From: Candidatus Lachnoclostridium pullistercoris
Lineage (GTDB): Bacteria > Bacillota > Clostridia > Lachnospirales > Lachnospiraceae
Assembly: GCA_019119775.1 (NCBI GenBank)
Contig: DWWL01000015.1
Coordinates: 1-44,869 of the forward strand
Direction of reading: 5' to 3'
Length of the DNA stretch: 44,869 nt
Below are positions 1-7,887 of the stretch, piece after piece. Positions within the stretch are counted from its first letter, which is position 1; the number at the start of each line of letters is the position of its first letter. The position numbers and the translations under genes were made by a program. The notes under the pieces were generated by a model. That model was not told where the DNA came from. It ran no database searches and saw only the letters and a list, made by a program, of their open reading frames with translations.

Positions 1-581
<581 letters not shown>

Positions 582-636
582 TCAAAACAAAAGCCTTATA
601 AAAAGGCAGAATTCTGTCGGGAAGTGACCTGTCTAT

Positions 637-665
637 ATTATAACAAATGTTTTCTGAAATGCAAA
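637..665 (-). promoter_or_regulatory. Sigma-A-type promoter of nifJ
   Basis: Read on the minus strand, a perfect -10 TATAAT (637-642) lies 17 bases downstream of a -35-like TTTGCA (660-665; 4 of 6 consensus bases). It is about 95 bases upstream of the nifJ start. The weak -35 and the inverted repeat that abuts it suggest regulation. Confidence 0.7.
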
Positions 666-708
666 GAGATTGTTCGTGAAAATAAGTATTATTTTACGAA
701 CAATCTCT
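665..708. repeat. Long near-perfect inverted repeat upstream of nifJ (operator or terminator)
   Basis: Outer arms AGAGATTGTTCGT (665-677) and ACGAACAATCTCT (696-708) are exact complements. The inner arms AAAATAA (679-685) and TTATTTT (689-695) continue the stem, with only G678 unpaired and a three-base loop: 20 base pairs in all. It sits between the end of the upstream minus-strand gene and the nifJ promoter and overlaps the outer base of the -35. No clear run of T follows on either strand, so it is an atypical terminator. A protein-binding operator is at least as likely; the Rex consensus is not matched well. Confidence 0.65.
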
Positions 709-757
709 CTATTATAGGAAACAAATTTTCTGCACCGTGCAGGCTGCCCTGCTCTGT

Positions 758-2701
758 TTATACGCCCGGGCCGTTCTCCACTGTGGGGGCCTGCGTGACA
801 GGCGGAGGCGCCACTACCTGGCCTGTGCTGCCTGCGGTCGTCTCCGCCGGTGCCTCAGCCGGCGCCGTGGACGCGGGCACAGTCGGTGCCGGTGATGTGG
901 CCGCCGGCTGGCTGTCCGCCGCAGTCTGGGCGTTGCTCGCCTCCAGTCCGCTGTCGTCCTCTGTCATGCCGTCCGTCTCCATGGGCGTGATCTCTCCCGC
1001 CACCGAAGATGCGGTGGGCGAAGTCTCTGTCGCCTCGCTGCCGGCCTCCGTCACCTGCTCATCCGTCTGGTTCCGGTGGATCACCGCCGCGTGGCCGCGG
1101 TAGGTGCTGTTGTGGAGCAGCTCGTCGCTGATCACTTCTCCGTCCTTTTTGATCACCAGATTGGTGGTCCAGCGGCTGCCCATATCTGCCTGCTCAACGA
1201 TCTTCTCGGTGTGCGGGGGAAGAGTCTGATCCTCCACATACTCCGGCTCCGGCGGATCCAGATCCGCCACCTTCTCCGAGTGCATGGAATAGGTAACTCC
1301 GTCTTCCAGAATGGGGATGCCCACCACCGAGATGGTCAGGGTCATCTTGCTGGAAAGGCTTCCCTCCAGCTTCGCCCGCAGGGCGATGGCCGTGTCGGAA
1401 TTATTGATAAACTTCATGTCCGGGCCGCCGTAGCTGACCGCCGCGTCCTCTCCCGGCGTCACGTAGGAGGGCTCGTAGCTGTGGGCGTGGCGCTCCGTCG
1501 TCTTTAATCCGGAGAACACCACCGCGTTGTAAAGAGTGGAGGAAACCTGGCAGACGCCGCCGCCCGGCTCCGCCACCAGCTCGCCGTTCACATAGGCGCC
1601 TGCCGGCTTGTAGCCTTTGTCCTCGCTTCTCGGGCCGGTGGTGTCATTGAAGGAAAATGTCTCTCCCGGCTGAATGATCTTGCCTTCCAGACATTCGCTG
1701 GCCAGCTTGATGTTGGTGTTTCTGTCTTTGTTGGCCGTGGTGGTGGTGGAATACTGTCCGATCACCCGGTACATATCTTTCGCCTGGGCCGCTGTGATCT
1801 CCGGCTCCACCTCTTTGGCTGTCGCTGTGATGGCAGCATCGAATTTTTTCTCCTCGACTGCACTGCGGATATCTGACGCCAGCTTCTCCTGATCGATCAC
1901 CACTCCGTTCTCCTCCGGAGAGTAGGTGAAGGAGGAGGACTCTTTGTCAAATCCGGAGATCTCTCCGTTTTTGGCCGGCTTGTCCCATTTGGCCGCCATG
2001 GCCTCCACCTGAGCCTGAATCAGATCTTCCATGCCGGAGACATCCAGGCTGTAGGATTCCTGAGGCTGGTCCGTGCTGAAGATCTCGTCCAGCAGCTGGT
2101 CCACCCGGTCCGCAATCAGATTCTCCACCTCATAGGTGTCATCCTCATAGGAGACGGTCATCTTCCAGGGATAACCGGCCAGGATCGCATCCTTCGCCTC
2201 TTCCCTGGACATGCCGGTGATGGACACTCCGTCCACCATCACCTCGCCGGAGATCTGGGATTCTGTCTGGGACTCGCCGACGGCCGTCTTTCTGCCGCAG
2301 CCCTTCGCTGCCAGCACCACCGCCAGGATCACCAGGATGCAGACTGCGCCGGCAATGGCAATCGTCATGTAATTTCTCTGGTTTCTCTTTTTTCTGCCTC
2401 CCCTGCGGCTGCCGCCTCCGTATCCGCCGCGGCTGCTGCTCCGGCCTGAAGAGCCGTAGGAGGAGCTTCTGCTCCTTGAGCTCTCCTGGGATGCTGTCCG
2501 GGATGCGGACACGCTCCGGGAGGAGCCGGTTCTGGATGCCGAGGAGCTTCGGGATGCGCCGGTACTCCGGGACTGGGAAGAGCTTCTGGATGTTCCGCCC
2601 ATCCGCTGGCCGGCTGAGCCGGTTCTGGAAGTGCCTGAGGAGCTCCGGGATGGACCGGACCGCCTGGAACCGCCGTTTCGGTTGTCATCGTAAAGATTCA
2701 T
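758..2701 (-). CDS. VanW-family membrane-anchored envelope protein with G5 domain and Arg/Ser-rich N-terminal tail
   Basis: 647 residues. Residues 1-110 form a low-complexity Ser/Arg/Gly tail ending in a basic RRGGRKKR cluster. One membrane helix follows (about 112-132), so the tail should be cytoplasmic and the rest extracellular. Next comes a region like the YoaR peptidoglycan-binding domain (about 190-310), then a VanW domain (about 330-450) with the signature GGGVCQVSSTLYNA. A G5-like domain (about 490-550) follows, with VEDQTLPP and the later IKKDGEVISDE. The C-terminus is a Pro/Thr/Ala-rich linker that may span the wall. VanW proteins are common in Firmicutes and are implicated in wall functions without a defined reaction; the name does not imply vancomycin resistance. 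The ATG at 2699-2701 has no strong Shine-Dalgarno sequence, so the start is not certain. Confidence 0.88.
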   Translation of the reverse strand: MNLYDDNRNGGSRRSGPSRSSSGTSRTGSAGQRMGGTSRSSSQSRSTGASRSSSASRTGSSRSVSASRTASQESSRSRSSSYGSSGRSSSRGGYGGGSRRGGRKKRNQRNYMTIAIAGAVCILVILAVVLAAKGCGRKTAVGESQTESQISGEVMVDGVSITGMSREEAKDAILAGYPWKMTVSYEDDTYEVENLIADRVDQLLDEIFSTDQPQESYSLDVSGMEDLIQAQVEAMAAKWDKPAKNGEISGFDKESSSFTYSPEENGVVIDQEKLASDIRSAVEEKKFDAAITATAKEVEPEITAAQAKDMYRVIGQYSTTTTANKDRNTNIKLASECLEGKIIQPGETFSFNDTTGPRSEDKGYKPAGAYVNGELVAEPGGGVCQVSSTLYNAVVFSGLKTTERHAHSYEPSYVTPGEDAAVSYGGPDMKFINNSDTAIALRAKLEGSLSSKMTLTISVVGIPILEDGVTYSMHSEKVADLDPPEPEYVEDQTLPPHTEKIVEQADMGSRWTTNLVIKKDGEVISDELLHNSTYRGHAAVIHRNQTDEQVTEAGSEATETSPTASSVAGEITPMETDGMTEDDSGLEASNAQTAADSQPAATSPAPTVPASTAPAEAPAETTAGSTGQVVAPPPVTQAPTVENGPGV

Positions 2702-2844
2702 ACTGTATATTCACCCGTTCTTCATTGATAATTTTTTTCGCGGACCTGCTTTCTTTCTCCGTGCAGATCCACGGTGTACAGTATAACACACTTTTTTGAA
2801 AAAGAAATGCCTAATTTCTTTCTTTTCCCTGAAAAAATTTTAGT

Positions 2845-2864
2845 ATTTTACTTATATGTAAAAT
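2845..2864. repeat. Short inverted repeat in divergent intergenic region
   Basis: ATTTTAC (2845-2851) and GTAAAAT (2858-2864) are exact complements separated by six A/T bases. They lie in the AT-rich gap between the divergent VanW-family and PHP genes, 56 bases before the PHP start. Probably an operator or promoter element. I could not fix a convincing -35/-10 pair here. Confidence 0.35.
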
Positions 2865-2919
2865 CATGTTACCATACTGTTAGCTTTTTATTACCAAACT
2901 GTTTCAAGGGAGGAATTTC

Positions 2920-3780
2920 ATGAGTCTGATCGATCTGCACGTACATTCTACTGCCTCTGACGGCACATGTTCTCCGTCCGAGGTCGTCGCCCTGGCCGCG
3001 GCAGCCGGGCTCTCCGCCATCGCGCTGACGGACCACGACACAGTGGACGGCGTTCCGGAGGCCCTGGCGGCGGCCGAAAGCCATTCTGTCCGGGTGATCC
3101 CGGGAGCTGAGCTCTCCGCTCTGTGGCACGAGAAGGAGATCCACATTCTGGGCCTGTTCCTGCCGCCGGATTCACCGGCCCTGAAAGAAGAGCTGGGGAG
3201 GCTCCGCCAAAAGCGGGAGGAGCGCAATGACGAGATCATCCGCCGCCTCACAAAGGCCGGACTTCCCGTCACCAGAGAGGAACTTCAGGGCGGCTGTCCC
3301 GGCACGGTGATCACCCGCGCCCACTTTGCCCGGGTGATGCTGGAAAAAGGATATGTCTCTTCCAGAAACGAGGCATTCAGCCGCTACCTAAAGCCGGGCG
3401 GCCCCTACTGCCCCCGAAAGGAGCACCTGTTTCCGGAGACGGCTGTCCGCCTGATCTGTGACGCGGGCGGCTTCGCGGCTCTGGCCCATCCCCTTCAGTA
3501 CCACTTCGGGAACGCTGAGCTGGAAGAGCTCACCGCCTTTCTTGCCGGGCTGGGCATGAAGGGCCTGGAGGTCTACCACTCCTCCAACAACAGCTACGAG
3601 AGCCGGAAGCTGCGGGAACTGGCCGGCCGCCACGGGCTTCTTCCCACCGGCGGCTCCGATTTCCACGGGGACAACAAGCCGGACATCCGCATCGGCGTCG
3701 GAAGGGGAAACCTGAAAGTCTCCTCTCTTCTCCTGGAAGATATTGAGAAGAGCCGGGGACAGGGGCAGGCCGCTTTTTAA
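2920..3780 (+). CDS. PHP-domain phosphoesterase (TrpH/YciV, RNase AM-like)
   Basis: 286 residues. The PHP metal-site motifs are present: HVH at residues 7-9, DHD at 38-40, Glu64 in PGAE, AHP near 192 and GSDFHG near the C-terminus. This layout matches the TrpH/YciV family, whose members hydrolyse 3',5'-nucleoside bisphosphates and trim 5' ends of small RNAs. The insert after the first third is the usual one for this family. The start codon follows a GGGAGG Shine-Dalgarno sequence by 7 bases. It is monocistronic or followed by the small gene at 3913, which has its own promoter. Substrate is inferred from family only. Confidence 0.85.
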   Translation: MSLIDLHVHSTASDGTCSPSEVVALAAAAGLSAIALTDHDTVDGVPEALAAAESHSVRVIPGAELSALWHEKEIHILGLFLPPDSPALKEELGRLRQKREERNDEIIRRLTKAGLPVTREELQGGCPGTVITRAHFARVMLEKGYVSSRNEAFSRYLKPGGPYCPRKEHLFPETAVRLICDAGGFAALAHPLQYHFGNAELEELTAFLAGLGMKGLEVYHSSNNSYESRKLRELAGRHGLLPTGGSDFHGDNKPDIRIGVGRGNLKVSSLLLEDIEKSRGQGQAAF

Positions 3781-3838
3781 GCAGTGGGCTGCATGATTTT
3801 CCCGATGGCGGGCTTTCCATTTTTAGACAATTTGTTCC

Positions 3839-3867
3839 TTGTCTTTCCGCCTCTCCTCTGCTATAAT
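3839..3867 (+). promoter_or_regulatory. Sigma-A promoter of the small gene at 3913
   Basis: TTGTCT (3839-3844), 17-base spacer, TATAAT (3862-3867). The -10 is perfect and the spacing ideal. Transcription would begin near 3874, about 40 bases before the start codon. Confidence 0.8.
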
Positions 3868-3912
3868 GAGCACGCAGCCAGACAATGACGGATTCAAACG
3901 AGGAGGATTCTA

Positions 3913-4149
3913 ATGAAGATTCAGAACATCACAGATGTGGAAGGATTTTTTAAGGTAATCGATGAGTGCCGCGGACCGGTGGAGCTGATCTCCCCCGAAG
4001 GAGACCGGATCAATTTAAAATCCAAGCTGAGCCAGTACCTCTCCATGGCCACCATGTTTTCCAACGGATATATCAACGAGCTGGACATTGTCGCTCATGA
4101 GAAAGATGACATTGAGCGCCTGATCAAATATATGTACCAGGGAGAATAA
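3913..4149 (+). CDS. Small conserved protein of unknown function
   Basis: 78 residues with no membrane segment or signal peptide, mildly acidic, predicted alpha/beta. The pattern (FFKVIDECRGPVELISPEGD, then LKSKLSQYLSMATMF) resembles a small protein widespread in Lachnospiraceae, sometimes carrying unsupported names in databases; I assign no function. The start has a GAGGAGG Shine-Dalgarno sequence. It has its own strong promoter and a strong terminator, so it is a self-contained transcription unit. Confidence 0.8.
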   Translation: MKIQNITDVEGFFKVIDECRGPVELISPEGDRINLKSKLSQYLSMATMFSNGYINELDIVAHEKDDIERLIKYMYQGE

Positions 4150-4166
4150 TGTTCTTTAAAAACTGA

Positions 4167-4230
4167 AAGCTCTCTGCCGGGAACAGACTGCCGCAGCAGC
4201 GGCCGGTCCCCGGCAGAGAGCTTTTTATTT
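4167..4230 (+). terminator. Intrinsic terminator after the small gene
   Basis: Perfect 15-base arms AAGCTCTCTGCCGGG (4167-4181) and its complement (4209-4223) enclose a 27-base GC-rich loop and lead into TTTTTATTTTT. On the minus strand the same stem ends in a weaker T-rich run, so it may also serve as a barrier between the converging genes. Confidence 0.9.
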
Positions 4231-4264
4231 TTACTTCTTGCTTATCTTTGCTTATCGCTTCCCG

Positions 4265-5416
4265 TCAGCGCCTTTCAGCCTCATCCCCGCGGAAAACATC
4301 TCTTCTCCTCTCTCTCCTGCGCACCTCACTTTTCATAATCGAATAGAGGACAGAGCAGAGAGGAATAAAGATCAGCATTCCCACAACGCCCATCAGGCTG
4401 CCGCCTACAGTCACCGCCATGAGCACCCAGATTGACGGCAGACCCACAGAATTTCCCACCACATGGGGGTAGATGAGATTTCCCTCGATCTGCTGGAGAA
4501 TGAAGAACACCGCGACAAATTCCAGGGTGGCAAAGGGACTTACCATGAGCATCAGGAAGACTCCCACCGCGCAGCCGATGAAGGCCCCGAATATGGGGAT
4601 CAGAGCCGTAAAGGCGATGAGCACGCCGATGAGCAGGGCGTAAGGCATTTTCAGCACTGTCATGGTGACAAAAAACATGGTCCCCAGAATCAGTGCCTCA
4701 GCGCACTGGCCAGCCAGAAAACTGGAAAACGTCCGTTCCGTCTTGCGCATGATCCCGATGACGATCACCGCCGTCCGCTCCGGCACAAAGGCCCGCACCA
4801 GCCGCTTGGCCTGGCTGCAGAGAACTTCCTTCTGGAGCAGGATATAGATTGAAAAAATAAACCCGATGCCAAAGTTTGTGACGCCGGATACGATGGACAC
4901 CGCCGCGGAAACCGTGGTGTCCAGCACGGAAGTGGCTCCGTTTCGCAAAAAATCCACGATCTGGCGCAGCATTCCCGGCCAGTCGATCTCAATGGTATTT
5001 AAATAGTCCACGATCTGGGGATACTGGGCAAACAGCGTCTCCGCCTGTCTCAGCGTCTTTTCCATAAAGGCTGGAATGCTGCTGCTCAAACTCACCATCG
5101 TCCGCAGCACCTCCGGCGTCACCACGAACACCACCAGAAACAGCACGCCGGCCACCAGGATGATGGTGATCAGCAGGCTGGCCGGCCGGTGCCACTTTTT
5201 CCGCTCTCTTCTGCCGGTCAGCAGCCGCTCCACCTGCCGCATGGGCACATTCAGCACAAACGCGATGGCAGCGCCCAGGAGAAAGGGAAAGAAAATGTGG
5301 AGCAGCCGGCCGCAGACGGCCAGGCACTCCCGGTAGTGGACGGCGGCCACGGCAGCCACAATGGTAAACAGGACCAGTCCCCGTATTTTTTTTACTGTGT
5401 CTCCCGTCAGCTTCAT
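4265..5416 (-). CDS. AI-2E family transporter (UPF0118, TqsA/PerM-like)
   Basis: 383 residues with the family layout: two N-terminal membrane helices, a helix near 70-90, a long soluble stretch (about 95-150), then a cluster of helices to about residue 355 and a very basic C-terminal tail (MKSEVRRRERRRD). The late FILQQIEGNLIYPHVVG stretch is a strong family signature. Members have been linked to autoinducer-2 export and to Na+/H+ antiport; the substrate here is unknown. The start overlaps the stop of the AlaX gene in an ATGA quartet (5413-5416), which implies translational coupling. Confidence 0.9.
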   Translation of the reverse strand: MKLTGDTVKKIRGLVLFTIVAAVAAVHYRECLAVCGRLLHIFFPFLLGAAIAFVLNVPMRQVERLLTGRRERKKWHRPASLLITIILVAGVLFLVVFVVTPEVLRTMVSLSSSIPAFMEKTLRQAETLFAQYPQIVDYLNTIEIDWPGMLRQIVDFLRNGATSVLDTTVSAAVSIVSGVTNFGIGFIFSIYILLQKEVLCSQAKRLVRAFVPERTAVIVIGIMRKTERTFSSFLAGQCAEALILGTMFFVTMTVLKMPYALLIGVLIAFTALIPIFGAFIGCAVGVFLMLMVSPFATLEFVAVFFILQQIEGNLIYPHVVGNSVGLPSIWVLMAVTVGGSLMGVVGMLIFIPLCSVLYSIMKSEVRRRERRRDVFRGDEAERR

Positions 5417-6579
5417 ATCGTCTCTCCTCCGGTCAATTCTGAAAATACTCTCCGGATCTCCTCTTCCCCGGCCCGAAAGGTTCCCTGGGCCATCTGGCTG
5501 CTCCCGCCTCCGCGGCCGTTTAAACGGCTGTTCAGCTTTTTGGAAAATTCTCTCATATCACAGCTGCGGCTGGCCGCCACATACTGGAAGCCGTCCCCCC
5601 TCTCTGCGCAGGCCAGAACAATTCCGCCTTTCTTTCCTTCACAGAGCAGATCGCAGTACTTTCTTAACTGCACCGGTTCCATGTTCTCAAAGACCAGCAG
5701 CGGATCGTTGCTCTCCGGAAATGCCGCCGCCTTAGCTTCCGACTCTGCCTGGCGCAGGCGGGACAGCTCCCCTTCCAGCCGTTCCTTTTCTTCCTTCAGG
5801 CGCTTTACCGCCTCCACCACCTCATCCTGCTTCGCCGCCAGCAGTGCGGATAGCTCTGCCGCCTGTTTCTGGCGCTTTACGCAGTGCTCCAGCGCTCTGC
5901 GCCCGCAGAGAAGGGAGATGCGCACTCCGCCTTTGTAATGGATCATGCCCAGCACTTTGATGATGCCCACCTCGCCGGTGCGCCCCACATGGGTTCCGCA
6001 GCAGGCGCAGACGTCCACTCCCGGGATCACGGTGATCCGCACCTGGCCGCTCAGCTCTTTTTTGCTCCGGTATTCCATGGTCTTTAATTCCTCCGGGGAC
6101 GGAGTGAGAATCTCCACCGGCAGGTCGGCGCAGACTGCCCGGTTGGCCTCCGCCTCCATCTCATCCAGTTCCGCCTCGGTCAACAGCCCGTTAAAGTCAA
6201 TGGTGATCTCCCCGCTGCCCATGTGAAAGCCCACATTGTCGTAGCCGAAGCGCCGGTGGATGCAGCCGGTGATGATGTGCTCTCCGGAATGGCCCTGCAT
6301 ATTGTCAAAACGGCGCTCCCAGTCGATCGCCCCTTCCACCGTCTCTCCGACTTTTAGGGGCCGGTCCGTCAGATGGAACACCTGGCCGTCTCTCTCGTGT
6401 ACCTCAAGCACCTTCGCCTCTCCCAGACGGCCTGTGTCATAGGGCTGTCCGCCGCCTTCCGGGAAGAATGCGGTCTGGTCCAGCGTCACCTCCCATCTGC
6501 CGTTTTTTCCTTCCTGACAGCCGGTCACTGTCCCCTGAAACTCTTTTATGTAAGAGGATTCGTAATACAACCGCTTCAT
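5413..6579 (-). CDS. AlaX-type alanyl-tRNA editing protein with C-terminal DHHA1 domain
   Basis: 388 residues from the ATG at 6577-6579, chosen because AAGGAGAG lies just upstream; a longer frame to 6663 has no ribosome binding site. The N-terminal half matches the AlaRS editing domain: TAFFPEGGGQPYDTG, then the zinc ligands His97 and His101 (HSGEH) and Cys193/His197 (CCGTH). A coiled-coil stretch (about 230-290) precedes a DHHA1-like domain with GGIVLA and GRGGGSSQMAQG. This is the long AlaX form, which hydrolyses Ser- or Gly-mischarged tRNA-Ala in trans. The window also holds the full alaS. It shares a promoter with the downstream AI-2E transporter; no functional link between the two is known to me. 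Confidence 0.9.
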   Translation of the reverse strand: MKRLYYESSYIKEFQGTVTGCQEGKNGRWEVTLDQTAFFPEGGGQPYDTGRLGEAKVLEVHERDGQVFHLTDRPLKVGETVEGAIDWERRFDNMQGHSGEHIITGCIHRRFGYDNVGFHMGSGEITIDFNGLLTEAELDEMEAEANRAVCADLPVEILTPSPEELKTMEYRSKKELSGQVRITVIPGVDVCACCGTHVGRTGEVGIIKVLGMIHYKGGVRISLLCGRRALEHCVKRQKQAAELSALLAAKQDEVVEAVKRLKEEKERLEGELSRLRQAESEAKAAAFPESNDPLLVFENMEPVQLRKYCDLLCEGKKGGIVLACAERGDGFQYVAASRSCDMREFSKKLNSRLNGRGGGSSQMAQGTFRAGEEEIRRVFSELTGGETI

Positions 6580-6674
6580 TGTTCTCTCCTTATCTTTTTC
6601 TGTTCCGGACAGGCAGCCCCTTCCGCCCCGGAAGACTGTCTGAGCCGGCGTATGCGCTGACACGCATTTTTCTT

Positions 6675-6702
6675 ATTATACACCACTCTTCCCCCACTTC
6701 AA
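6675..6702 (-). promoter_or_regulatory. Promoter of the AlaX/AI-2E transporter operon
   Basis: Minus-strand -35 TTGAAG (6697-6702), 16-base spacer and perfect -10 TATAAT (6675-6680). The predicted leader is about 90 bases. The -35 lies inside a palindrome. Confidence 0.7.
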
Positions 6703-6731
6703 TCTGAAGTTTGAAAATTTTTCAGAAAAAG
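6696..6731. promoter_or_regulatory. Candidate operators: ACTTCA palindrome and CodY-like box
   Basis: ACTTCA-ATC-TGAAGT (6696-6710) is a perfect 15-base palindrome covering the -35 of the AlaX operon. Seven bases further, 6717-6731 matches the CodY consensus AATTTTCWGAAAATT at 12 of 15 positions. Both could be protein-binding sites in this divergent region. Low-GC intergenic DNA makes a chance CodY-like match plausible. Confidence 0.35.
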
Positions 6732-6793
6732 AGAAACTGTGGCAAGCCGGCCGTCATATGATGAAGTGTAATCATCTTATTGGAGGAACAGAC

Positions 6794-7030
6794 ATGAGTG
6801 ATTTGGCTGCTACGAACTGCGGATGTGGCTGCGGATGCGAAGCGGGAGGCAACAGCGGCGGATGCAACATTCTTTTCTTACTTCTGATTCTGTGCTGCTG
6901 CTGCGGAGGAGAACATAACGGCTGCGGATGCGGCAATGGCTGCGGGGGAGGTCTGGGATCCGAATGGCTGTGGATCCTGATCCTGTGCTGCTGCTGCGGA
7001 GGCGGCTGGGGCGGAAACGGCTTCTGCTGA
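6794..7030 (+). CDS. Very cysteine/glycine-rich small protein with twin CCCC motifs
   Basis: 78 residues from the ATG at 6794, preceded by GGAGG at 6782-6786; the longer frame from 6758 lacks such a site. I count 17 cysteines. The protein is a rough duplication: a Cys-Gly repeat head (NCGCGCGC, then GCGCGNGC), a hydrophobic stretch (ILFLLLIL, then LWILIL) and CCCC followed by glycines, each occurring twice. Similar proteins occur in Lachnospiraceae under names borrowed from insect chorion proteins, which I regard as composition-driven misannotation. It could bind metal, form disulphides or associate with membranes. A strong terminator follows, so it is a single-gene unit. Function unknown. 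Confidence 0.78.
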   Translation: MSDLAATNCGCGCGCEAGGNSGGCNILFLLLILCCCCGGEHNGCGCGNGCGGGLGSEWLWILILCCCCGGGWGGNGFC

Positions 7031-7108
7031 CAGATCAAAAGCCCGGCCGGATGGGGAAAGCTCCTCTTTTCCTGTCCGCCGCCTGCGGGCTCACACTCAT
7101 AACACCGG

Positions 7109-7134
7109 GGCGCGGCGGCTGCCGCGCCTTTTTT
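7109..7134 (+). terminator. Intrinsic terminator of the cysteine-rich gene
   Basis: GGCGCGGC (7109-7116), loop GGCT, GCCGCGCC (7121-7128), then six T. A compact, strong terminator 79 bases after the stop codon. Confidence 0.9.
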
Positions 7135-7154
7135 CGTTTAACCGAAAATTTAGC

Positions 7155-7184
7155 CTCTGCCGGCGGAATCTTCCGCCGGCAGAG
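7155..7184 (-). terminator. Hairpin after the 52-aa gene, probable terminator
   Basis: Thirteen-base perfect arms (7155-7167 and 7172-7184) with a four-base loop, beginning 9 bases past the stop of the minus-strand 52-aa gene. Downstream on that strand is only a short ATTTT run, so termination may be weak. It may act as a two-way barrier with the terminator at 7109. Confidence 0.55.
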
Positions 7185-7193
7185 CACCGCCTG

Positions 7194-7352
7194 CTAGCTG
7201 CCGGCTCCGGGGGATTCTCTTTTTTTCTCCCCCTCTCCGGTCTTTCCCGCTCCTGCCTGCGGACGGCCGGGATCCCTCCCCAGCCGTTCTCTCAGACAGT
7301 CCTCGTCGATCTCGTAAACTGCATTTCCATCTATTACCAGGCGCGTTGCCAT
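7194..7352 (-). CDS. Small unknown protein, 52 aa
   Basis: The sequence begins MATRLVIDGNAVYEIDEDCL, followed by a charged Arg/Gly/Glu/Lys tail. The ATG (7350-7352) is preceded by AGGAGAG at 10 bases, and the stop TAG (7194-7196) is followed by a stable hairpin. The ordered N-terminal half (beta-strand pattern LVIDGNAVYEID) and disordered tail look like a real short protein rather than a chance frame. A 92-codon frame overlapping the same strand is the shadow. It is divergent from the unknown pair at 7452-8169. I recognise no family. Confidence 0.65.
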   Translation of the reverse strand: MATRLVIDGNAVYEIDEDCLRERLGRDPGRPQAGAGKTGEGEKKRESPGAGS

Positions 7353-7380
7353 TATTGATCACTCTCCTGTCACCATTACT

Positions 7381-7417
7381 ATATGCAGGCGGCATGAAAT
7401 CCTTGAACGCCGCATAT
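7381..7417. repeat. Imperfect inverted repeat between divergent small genes
   Basis: ATATGCAGGCG (7381-7391) and CGCCGCATAT (7408-7417) are complementary apart from one bulged A, with a 16-base spacer. It lies midway between the starts of the 52-aa gene (minus) and the gene at 7452 (plus). Plausible shared operator, not identified. Confidence 0.4.
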
Positions 7418-7451
7418 ATTGTCATCAAAGATCAGAACGAGGAAGCCGACT

Positions 7452-7868
7452 ATGAATTATGAAGAACAGCCTTTAAGGCTCACAGATCTGGACTATCTCA
7501 CCGGCGACCACCATCTGCAGATGATGAAGGCCGCCCTGCCCTATATGAATGTCCCCCAGCAGCGGATCATCTCCGCCGTCATCAAGATCCAGGAGCTGCG
7601 CCGGACCATGAGCCTGTTCCAGGACGGCCCGGTGGCGGCCATGGGGCTCAGCTCTGACGGGCATATGCCCTCCGGCCCGGCGGATATGCTGGACGCCATC
7701 AAGCCCTATGGAAATACATACGAACAGGAGCTGATCACCCTGCTTTCCAACCTGCTGCGGGGCATTTCCACTCCCATGGAACAGATACGCAGCTTTCTCT
7801 CCCCGGAGCAGCAGTCGCGGATGGACACGGTGCAGTTTATGGTACAGGCCATGCAGCAGAACAGCTAG
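7452..7868 (+). CDS. Unknown conserved-looking protein, 138 aa
   Basis: The start at 7452 is preferred over 7419 because GAGGAAG precedes it. The protein begins MNYEEQPLRLTDLDYLTGDH, is helix-rich, and contains ISAVIKIQELRRTM and a C-terminal SPEQQSRMDTVQFMVQAMQQ stretch. No signal peptide or membrane segment is seen, so it should be cytoplasmic. It is followed after 19 bases by another short helical protein with its own ribosome binding site, so the pair is likely co-transcribed. I do not recognise the family. Confidence 0.7.
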   Translation: MNYEEQPLRLTDLDYLTGDHHLQMMKAALPYMNVPQQRIISAVIKIQELRRTMSLFQDGPVAAMGLSSDGHMPSGPADMLDAIKPYGNTYEQELITLLSNLLRGISTPMEQIRSFLSPEQQSRMDTVQFMVQAMQQNS

Positions 7869-7887
7869 GCGGCAGAAAGGAGCGTTC

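Noticed and set aside
758-2701. Vancomycin-resistance gene
   Set aside because: VanW-domain proteins are widespread envelope proteins; no vanA/H/X or vanR/S genes are nearby.
6772-7038. Pro/Gln-rich minus-strand frame opposite the cysteine-rich gene
   Set aside because: It is the antisense of Gly/Cys codons, has no ribosome binding site, and the sense gene has one together with a terminator.
7150-7428. 92-codon minus-strand frame over the 52-aa gene
   Set aside because: It is in another frame, begins within the divergent intergenic repeat and lacks a ribosome binding site, whereas the 52-aa frame has one.
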